Assembly: GCF_036588685.1 (NCBI RefSeq)
Contig: NC_086374.1
Location: forward strand, 30,806,886-30,870,885
Direction: 5' to 3'
Source of the DNA: Mytilus trossulus
Taxonomy: Eukaryota > Mollusca > Bivalvia > Mytilida > Mytilidae
DNA: 64,000 nt
Position numbers and translations under genes: made by a program. Positions 57,801-64,000 of the stretch are shown here, one piece after another. The notes under the pieces were generated by a model that saw only the letters and a list, made by a program, of their open reading frames with translations, was not told where the DNA came from and did no database searches. How positions within the stretch are numbered: the stretch's first letter is position 1; each line of letters begins with the position of its first letter.

Positions 57801-60800
57801 TTTGTACAGGCATCTCTTGTGTAGAAAATAGTGGATTAAATTTGGTTTGATAACTAGATAAACCTCTCACTTGTATGAATCAGCGGTGCTAAACATGCTT
57901 GCGGGAGCCCAACACCGACGGTTGTGTAACAGCACAAAAAAAAGGAATCAGTACACGAAACATTTGACTTAAATAATCAACACAAAGATCCCACAAAAAC
58001 TACTATGTATTATTTTCTTAATTGCTTAACGAGTGTGTTGTATAGCTTCACATACATCTTCGTTTCGGCAAGTTTCAAGTGATGTAAATGTTGTTTCTGT
58101 TAAATATATTATAACCGAGTATCAAATAAACGTATCTTACGTATTTTTCGTTTGGTTACGAAATCGTATATGGTATAATCATAATAGACCAGATAGATTA
58201 AGACCACACCATGTCCAAAGGAAGATAATAAACAAACAAAAAGTTGTCCTTAAACCTTACACAGAAAACAAAAGACTGTAAAACATGAACATATCTGTAC
58301 CTTAACTTAAAACCGGATGTGAACTCATGTGCTCGAAAAAGATATTTAATATCTCATAAATAGAATTGACAACTATACTTACGTTTTTGGTAAACGACAG
58401 GGTTTGGAGTAACTCCACAAGTTTCGAGCCAATTTCCTGGACAATCTTCTGTTTGACAGTCACCAACTATGGCCAGATTATTAAAATGACTTTCATCATA
58501 GCAGTAACAGATGTTACTCTGAAATTATGTATTATAAATATTTTTGTCACTTTTAGGAATTTTGGTCCTCAATGCTCTTCAACTTCGTACTTTATTTGGC
58601 CTTTTTAACTTTTTTGGATTCGAGCGTCACTTATGAGTCTTTTGTAGACGAAACGCGCGTCTGACGTATATGCTAAATTTGGTACTGGTATCTGTGATGA
58701 GTTTATTTAATGTTTATATTCGACTTATGAGTTTATTATCTCTTTGGTATATCAAGCTAATTGAAGAGAAACTGCGTCCGAAATTCAACATTTTAAAAGA
58801 CATAACCATCATTATAGTAACTGTCATACCATTAATATGCGATTTAGTTCTTTTGTTACATTGCAAACATTATATACTGTGAGATATTGCTTACGAATAC
58901 ATACTTAGGAAATAATTAACTAGACTACATAAATGTTTTTAATAATATACAGTATGCATATACTCAGGTTAGTTTTCTTTATGAATTCAATATCAAGGTA
59001 AACACATTTATTAGAATGACACGGTAAACGAAAGTCGTTAAGTAATGACAATGTCGTTATAAACAATATTAATGTTGCCTCTATATTGGAAACATCAATT
59101 CCTATTTTAATGACTTTGTTGGCATTGTGCAGTAATCGTTATATATAAACTCAACATAGACACCAGGATTAAACTTAGTTTATACGCCAGACGCGCGTTT
59201 CGTCTACAAAAGACTCATCAGTGACGCTTGAATCCCAAAAAGTTAAAAAGGCCAAATAAAGTACGAAGTTGAAGAGCATTGAGAACCAAAATTACTAAAA
59301 GTTTGGCCAAATACAGCTAAGGTAATCTATGCCTGAGGTATAAAAGCCTTAGTTTTTCAAAAATTTTGTTTTTAAGTAAGTTCAAAGCATGTTCCCATAC
59401 AATTTAGTAAGAGTCTTTTTTAAATGTTTAAAATGCTATTTCGAATAAAACTGTTGTAGTATCGATAAAGAATCATTTTAACTGTATTTATCGGAGAAAA
59501 AAAGAAATACAAAAAAAGTCAATGTTTAAGTTCTTATAAAGAAGGTTGGGTAAGAAATGACGTCAAATTTATTTTCCAGGGATACATAATAAGCTAAGGA
59601 CCGTAACACAATTCTTTGAAAGTCTTAATTTGTGTTAATGCAAAGGAGGTTAATACACTCATTAAAGTCAATTAAGTGTTTCTAAATATTTTCCAGCAAA
59701 CTGTACAAGTTGTAGGATACGAAAAGACGAACATCGCCAAATAAAAAAAATCGTTGTTCACCTGTTCCCTCAAAAAAACACCACAATAATTGCTATCCGT
59801 CGACAAAACCTGGATCCACAGTACACAAGGAAAGCACATAGTCATGACACTGTGCTCATGCTCTTAAACTGAGGTATTAATTTTGGAGTTCTAGTTTTTG
59901 TTGTATGGTTGTTTGATGATGAAGTGGTACAAGACTGCTTATGAAAGGCGTCGATGTATTGGCTAGAATTGAATTCTGGCTTATTTTGTTTTTGTACGTT
60001 CTTTTATTGGATCATTTCGTCAAAAGCAAGATTTCATTACTGGTATATAAACAAGACTACTGCAAAAAGAAATGAAATGAAATAAAATAAAATGTTCATA
60101 CTACTTTTTAACTGAAACGTTTTGATCATATACTAAACTTACAAAATTACAATACTAACCGTAATCCCAAAGTATGTAAACTCATTATGTGTACAAAAAT
60201 CTGCACAGCCAGCTAAATGTTTATCCCATGTTTGCTCTACAGGTTGTGTTTGTTTGTTCCAAATCCCAGTTCTGCATTGAGCATCATCTTTTTAAATTAA
60301 AATAGTTCGTTAAAACTTGCAATACAATATCTGTTAACCATACCAGTTTACTATGCAAGTAGTTTGTTTATGTTTAACATTGCATTAAAAGCGAAAGTTT
60401 GGGATGCCACAAAACCAGGTTCAATCTCATTTTAAGATAATTTTTTTTGAATGTCCTGTACCAAGTCAGGAAAATAGCAATTGTTATATTTTAGTTCGTT
60501 TCTGTGTGTGTTACATTTTAATGGTGTGCTTCTGTTGTGTCGGTGCTCTTCTCTTATATTTGATGCGGTTCCCTCATTTTCAGTTTGTAACACTGATTTG
60601 TTTTTCTCTCAATCGAATTATGAGTTTTGAACAGCGGTATACTATTGCCTTTATTCATTTTGTCATGGTAAGATGATTAAATAACAGGAGACAAAGAAAT
60701 TGTAAAACGTAAGACAAAAATCTCAACATTCACATTATCTGAATATACTCTTCACTAGCCTGTAAACACTGAGGTTGTGACTTTGAATCCAGCATGTGGT

Positions 60801-63800
60801 AGGTGAGCTCGACTTTAATCTTAATTGACTAGAATTGTCAGTTATCCTACCGAAATTCGGTGGTTTTATCGAGAATTGCGGCTTTCCCAACCAAGAAAAA
60901 CTGACCGCCACGAAAAGTTGCATTGGATAAAATTTGGTAGTTTGTATAGTTAATCTTAAAATATATAGGCATACGATAAATCTTCTTCCACTTACGTCTT
61001 GCGCAAATACAAATTTTCTAACCTGGAATCTATAATGGGTTTATTTATAAACAACACCTAGTAAGACTGTTTTTGTACACTACAGCTGCACAACAAAAAT
61101 AACTTTTATCTAACAAAAAAATATATGATCGTTTAAAAATTGTTTGAACAAAAACCACTAATGCTTCTGAATAGACTTTAGTAACTGAATATACCGATCA
61201 CAACATAACATTAATATTATGTATTTAGTAAGCTTTGGATTTCAAATATTTTGGCAACGAGCATCACTGAAGAGGCATGTATTGTCTAAATGCGCAACTG
61301 GTGCAGGAGAATTGGTACCGTTAATGTAATTTGTACCTACCCACTTTTCTATAAAACGGCGTACCAGTCCAAATACCCCCTAATAGGGTTTGGCAGGTGT
61401 TTGCAGTGTCAATAAATAACTGACCATATTTAAGCATGCTTCCTCCAACACTTGCACAGTGAGACTCGGCGTCATAATAACTGACTAAACTTTCCGAGTA
61501 ATAAACTGTTGAACGCACATCTGAAACTAGAGTTCAAATTAGGGTTTATTATTAATAAACATAGCAGTTTACGTGGTTGATCTCATGTTTTCAAACCATT
61601 GTGCTACAAATAAAAGTAATGAAAAAGATAACTTTCAGAAATTTAAGATAGCTGCGATCTTCAAAAACAATATTTTAGATTATTTAACCAAAAAAAATCT
61701 TAAGATGTGTTATTAGACAATTTTCAGTTTTAATACTTTTCAATTTTCATGTACTAGATACTGAAGGAAAAACAAACGACTACCACTGATACACATGACT
61801 TCTGACAGGCACATACAAAATTAAGCGTGTTAAATTAGTTTTAATGCACCGACCCTCCCCTTACCTGACACATAGATGTAACAGTTCAACACATAAGAAC
61901 AAACTATAGAAATCTGTTGAAAAAGGCTTAAATTATCAGATGGATACAAATAGAATTGCTGTTTCATCTAACAAACACATGGAGTCGATGCGACCGGTTA
62001 CCCCAACAAGACCTGAGAGTAGATTCAGTTACTGACAGCTTGTTCTTAGCCAACAACAATGCACAATTTTTATTGTGGACTTGGTTTTTTTCTACGCGAG
62101 TATCACAAATAAACTCATGTAAATTTAAGCACCAAACTAATTTAAAATGGAAGAAAAATGCCTGCCACAAGCTTTACATTGCAAATTAAATTTATTATAT
62201 TTCAGAGATATAATTATCAAACTTATTCAAACGGACACTATTCGGGCGATGACCCAGCAATTTTCAACATCCGCAGGAAAACCATTAATATAAATAAGAA
62301 AAATTATATATATAAAAAAAAAGAATTTGAAAAAAAAATGAATGGGGGTTCTAACACCCCTTGAATCGCCAATGATCATTAATGCAACGATTTAAATAAT
62401 GTTTCCATATATTGAAAATATAATCAGAATTTACTCAACGACATTGTTGAAACTTCTGTATAAATCAGGTCCTATAGAAACGGAATTTTTGTACATGACA
62501 ATAATAGATATCAAAGGTACCAAGCTTATAATTTTGATACACAAGACGCGCGTTTCGCATTCACAAGAATCATCAGTGACGCTCAGATCAAAATAGTAAA
62601 AGATCCAAACAAGTATGAAGTTGAAGAGCATTGAGGACCCAACATTCCAAAAAATAACATATATTAGCAATAACAATGGTATAATTTTACTTACTGTACA
62701 AAATGCTTATGATCAAAGTCTTAATTCGTATAAAAAAGAAAGCCATATCACTTCTTCGTATAGATGTGTATTAAAGTTATCTATTTATTATACAAATGAA
62801 TTATAGAATTAAAACTACACATTATACCATTATATGTTAGGTAGTTAAAAGATCAACAAATAACCTATATTTTACCATTTGCCGACTAATGGATTTATCA
62901 TACATCACATTATGTACAATGATGTTGATGGTACAAACGTCCGTTCAGCTACCTTTGATATACAACTACATTTGTAATTTCCAGCGTTTACGAATATTTT
63001 GTCTAGTACGATGGAAAATATAAAAAAAAACTTGTTTAGTTTGATGTCTGTGTATGCACATTCATCTTATTTTATTTATTCAATAAAGTTCGAAAAAACA
63101 TCAACATTATGTGGTCCACGCATGAGTGACATTATTAGTTGAGAACAGTTCGAATATTAACAATACCTTAAAAAATATCGCAGCAATTCATTCGTCAACG
63201 AGACTGCAATCTAAAAATCCTATCATGATTTCCTTGATAGAGGGTTGTTGCTCACAAGAAAGCTATTACATCAATAGTTCCAAATGGTGAAGTTGAAATC
63301 ATCACTTCGTTAATTTTACGGACGCCATTACGAGTTGGTTGACCGTTATGGAATAACTGTTTCACAAATGATATCGGATATGTTCTTTACGTCGTAACTA
63401 CAGCCCCCTTCCCTTTCAGAAATGTGACCTATCGAATTAGACCATTTACCGGATTTGTTGTCTCTTAAGCAATACGACGGGTCCAACATGTGGAGTAGGA
63501 TCTGCTTACCCTTCCTGAGCACCTGAGATCACCCTTAGTTTTTGGTGGGATTTTCTTTGTGTATTCTTTAGTTTTCTATGTTGTGTTATGCGTACCATTG
63601 TTTGTTTGTTTGTCCTTTTCATTTTTTGCCATGGCGTTGTCAGTTTATTGTCGATTTATGAGTTCGACTGTCCCTCTGGTATCTTTCGTTCTTCTTTTAT
63701 TACAAGTGTTAACGTTTCTTCTATGGGTAGGATGCTACCTGGACCTCTTTGATCACAAACTCTGACCACTCGATGAGTTCTAGTAAGTTAGAACTTTAAA

Positions 63801-63900
63801 AATAACGGATAAGTAAATGCCAGTTGTCTTACCATAAAATATTCCCGAATCCATAGTCATCCGGTACATGCGAATACTTTTTACCCTACAACATCTCAAA
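51812..63900 (-). CDS. Receptor-like membrane protein: C-type-lectin-like + WSC domain, mucin-like stalk, TM, tyrosine-rich tail (5' end outside window)
   Basis: Exons in order: 63900-63833 (tentative), 61520-61341, 60287-60160, 58518-58383, 57185-57075, 56108-55476, 53670-53592, 51998-51812. From 61520 on, all phases join into 484 residues and a stop. Residues 1-60 look like the start of a C-type-lectin-like fold (YYDAESHCASVGGSML, LLGGIWTG). About 78-148 is a WSC domain (CADFCTHNEFTYFGI, ICYCYDE, CQTEDCPGNWLETCG), a carbohydrate-associated cysteine module. 149-185 ends CAAELSYICR, like a lectin-fold C-terminus. 186-396 is Ser/Thr-rich, with SQITTEAIS repeated twice. 398-422 is the membrane helix. 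The tail (YRKQAKGKR..., NPF at GVNPFEQY, YYSSDYSVY) suggests endocytic and phosphotyrosine signals. Ligand unknown. The 63833 exon has only a phase match and a weak acceptor. Confidence 0.8.
52000..52425 (-). other. Intron sequence, nothing else recognised
   Basis: Last intron of the WSC receptor gene. The + strand frame 52207-52434 is not supported by any domain or signal. Confidence 0.4.
52429..52678. mobile_element. 250-bp MITE with 34-bp terminal inverted repeats
   Basis: ACCTGATAGTTACCTGTCCA + TTTAAACTTTTGGC at the left. The right end is its reverse complement with one mismatch. Non-coding centre, in the last intron of the WSC receptor gene. No clear target duplication. Confidence 0.85.
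52680..53590 (-). other. Intron sequence, nothing recognised
   Basis: AT-rich, between the tail exon and the membrane-helix exon of the WSC receptor. Confidence 0.4.
53671..54725 (-). other. Intron sequence, nothing recognised
   Basis: AT-rich. The open frames 54167-54430 (+) and 54371-54589 (-) have no recognisable domain. Confidence 0.4.
54730..55005 (-). repeat. Dispersed repeat family G/C, inverted
   Basis: 'aagatgtgatatgattgcaa', 'tataggcaaccatacggctt', 'gaaaccttacggcctaattc', 'acaagtgacagaaaggaacg' are the reverse of family G/C text (cf. 34930-35060). Confidence 0.65.
55117..55315. mobile_element. ~200-bp MITE with ACTGTAAAC ends
   Basis: ACTGTAAACCATATACG at the left against the reverse complement of AATAGTTTACAGT at the right, with internal 'tttcgcgg/gtcgcgaaaataaattt' inverted text. 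Lies ~160 bases from the stalk exon donor of the WSC receptor. Confidence 0.5.
56625..56770. mobile_element. Family B 3' part (inverted) abutting a family F tail
   Basis: 56630-56703 is the reverse of the family B ribozyme region. The core is kept, but stem III is ACGCGCAT and the stem I end is mismatched. 56707-56765 ('tttatgagtttgactgtccc', 'tttggtatctttcgtccct') is the extreme 3' end of the family F retroelement, as at 63650-63690. Confidence 0.7.
57168..58205 (-). repeat. Partial exon duplication: 57168-57288 and 58067-58205
   Basis: Both carry an acceptor with ~18 exon bases (minus strand AATATATTT(T/A)ACAG|AAACAACnTTTACATCAC) and about 110 intron bases ('accgagtatcaaataaacgt', 'gtatatggtataatcata'). 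The upstream copy, 58067-58205, loses homology after the first few codons and has no donor, so it is a dead exon start. Confidence 0.85.
57690..57905 (-). repeat. Dispersed repeat family A, inverted
   Basis: 'aaaattactgaactccaatg', 'gtctctaatcaaatggcata', 'tttgtacaggcatctcttgt', 'aactagataaacctctcact'. In the intron between the lectin-tail and WSC exons. Confidence 0.85.
58555..58700 (+). mobile_element. Family B copy with mutated ribozyme
   Basis: 'gtcctcaatgctcttcaact', 'gtactttatttggccttttt', then GCGTCA-CTTATGA: the invariant CTGATGA has one G-to-T change. Stem I is fully Watson-Crick (GCGTCA/TGACGT). Predicted inactive. Confidence 0.8.
58705..59150 (-). other. Intron sequence, nothing recognised
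   Basis: AT-rich. The + strand frame 58670-58882 begins in the family B copy and has no domain. Confidence 0.4.
59155..59375 (-). mobile_element. Hammerhead-bearing repeat (family B), good inverted copy
   Basis: Reverse of 12752-12973 over its full length, from 'caccaggattaaacttag' to 'ggtataaaagccttagtttt'. Confidence 0.85.
59184..59227 (-). ncRNA. Type-I hammerhead ribozyme, intact core
   Basis: Minus strand: GCGTCA/TGGCGT stem I, CTGATGA, stem II GTCT-TTTGT-AGAC, GAAA, palindromic ACGCGCGT, TC cleavage site. In an intron of the WSC receptor gene, in sense orientation. Confidence 0.75.
59380..60155 (-). other. Intron sequence, nothing recognised
   Basis: AT-rich. No frame with a domain. 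Confidence 0.4.
60395..60670 (+). repeat. Family A fragment joined to family E
   Basis: 60405-60480: 'gccacaaaaccaggttcaat', 'gtcctgtaccaagtcaggaa' (A). 60490-60660: 'gtttctgtgtgtgttacatt', 'gaacagcggtatactattgc' (E). Together they make the spurious frame 60404-60676. Confidence 0.75.
60671..61245 (-). other. Intron sequence with one weak family B relic
   Basis: 60975-61045 ('tcttgcgcaaatacaaattt', 'aacctggaatctataatggg') looks like the 3' end of a family B copy. Nothing else is recognised. Confidence 0.35.
61250..61315 (+). mobile_element. Relic of a second hammerhead-repeat subfamily
   Basis: 'gagcatcactgaagaggcat' then 'gtctaaatgcgcaactggtg' keeps a GCATCA/TGGTGC stem I and TGCGCA stem III outline, but the core (CTGAAGA, TAAA) is mutated. 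It ends about 25 bases before the lectin-like exon donor. Confidence 0.5.
61770..61975 (-). repeat. Dispersed repeat family G, inverted fragment
   Basis: 'tctgacaggcacatacaaaa', 'acataagaacaaactataga', 'cagatggatacaaatagaat' correspond to the reverse of 50500-50650. Confidence 0.65.
61980..62500. other. No gene recognised
   Basis: AT-rich, probably intronic to the WSC receptor gene. Overlapping frames at 61956-62364 have no domain. Confidence 0.35.
62505..62655 (-). mobile_element. Family B copy, inverted, decayed ribozyme
   Basis: 'aaaggtaccaagcttataat', 'gacgcgcgtttcgcattcac', 'gttgaagagcattgaggacc'. CTGATGA, GAAA and ACGCGCGT remain, but stem II is disrupted (TTCTTGTGAATGC). Confidence 0.8.
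62660..63290. other. No gene recognised
   Basis: AT-rich, nothing recognised. Confidence 0.35.
63295..63770 (+). pseudogene. RT C-terminus plus 3' UTR of a retroelement (family F)
   Basis: 63312-63370 translates FYGRHYELVDRYGITVSQM, the RT C-terminal end also seen at 6240-6300. The characteristic non-coding 3' end follows ('caacatgtggagtaggatct', 'ttagttttctatgttgtgtt', 'tccctctggtatctttcg'). 5'-truncated. The 63559-63765 frame is a hydrophobic-looking artefact of this 3' end. Confidence 0.75.
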
Positions 63901-64000
63901 CTGTACAGGCCTTTTTATAATACGATGATTTCATGTACAAAGAAAAAGACTATGACAAAGACATCCAAATCACACATCACCAACTTAGGATATAACAAAC
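63901..64000. other. No feature beyond probable intron
   Basis: Upstream of the tentative exon 63833-63900 of the minus-strand receptor gene. Nothing else visible. Confidence 0.3.

Noticed and set aside
63559-63765. Hydrophobic 68-codon frame resembling a membrane protein
   Set aside because: It is the known non-coding 3' end of the family F retroelement, also seen at 3066 and 56707.

Overview
The window is AT-rich metazoan DNA with spliced genes, long introns and many short dispersed repeats. The repeat families (hammerhead-bearing retrozyme-like copies, the 'gattagggactttcc' family, MITEs, RT remnants) and the gene content suggest a bivalve mollusc, most likely a mussel (Mytilidae). This is inference from sequence style, not a database match. 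Almost all the long single-frame ORFs are noise or repeat-derived; the real genes were found by joining short exons across GT-AG introns with matching phase.

Layout. 1-34 kb holds a dispersed cluster of a small two-exon membrane-protein family that I cannot name. It has a terminal exon at 567-658 (+), a complete gene at 14217-16466 (-), and two adjacent genes at 26633-28693 (+) and 28777-34038 (+). Each complete member has an N-terminal cytoplasmic-looking tail, one membrane helix ending in MSxxID(D/E), a phase-1 intron, and a second exon starting (V/L)Rx(S/T)N and carrying an N-glycosylation sequon. Between them lie a decayed Tc1 transposase, decayed reverse-transcriptase remnants in a diverged tandem duplication, a tRNA-derived SINE, a 10 x 48-bp minisatellite and an inverted repeat containing a small signal-peptide-like ORF.

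31-39 kb is rich in palindromic mobile DNA. One ~1.2-kb element is bounded by CCGG-centred 28-bp palindromes. Two near-identical ~1-kb elements in opposite orientation have ends built from arrays of CCATACGCGTATGG-type palindromes. One of these two sits in a ~165-bp satellite unit, which reveals a 4-bp TTTA target duplication.

41.8-49.5 kb is a complete six-exon phosphatidylcholine transfer protein (PCTP/StarD2) gene on the + strand, 211 codons, with several MITEs in its introns. 51.8-63.9 kb is a minus-strand gene for a single-pass receptor-like protein: a C-type-lectin-like exon, a WSC domain, a Ser/Thr-rich mucin-like stalk, a membrane helix and a tyrosine-rich tail with an NPF motif. Its 5' end is beyond the window.

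Scattered throughout are copies of a repeat whose most conserved core (CTGATGA-stem-GAAAC, palindromic ACGCGCGT, flanking GCGTCA/TGGCGT stem) folds as a type-I hammerhead ribozyme. At least three copies keep an intact core. The host genes do not appear to form one pathway: PCTP is a cytosolic lipid carrier, while the other genes encode membrane-anchored proteins of unknown role.
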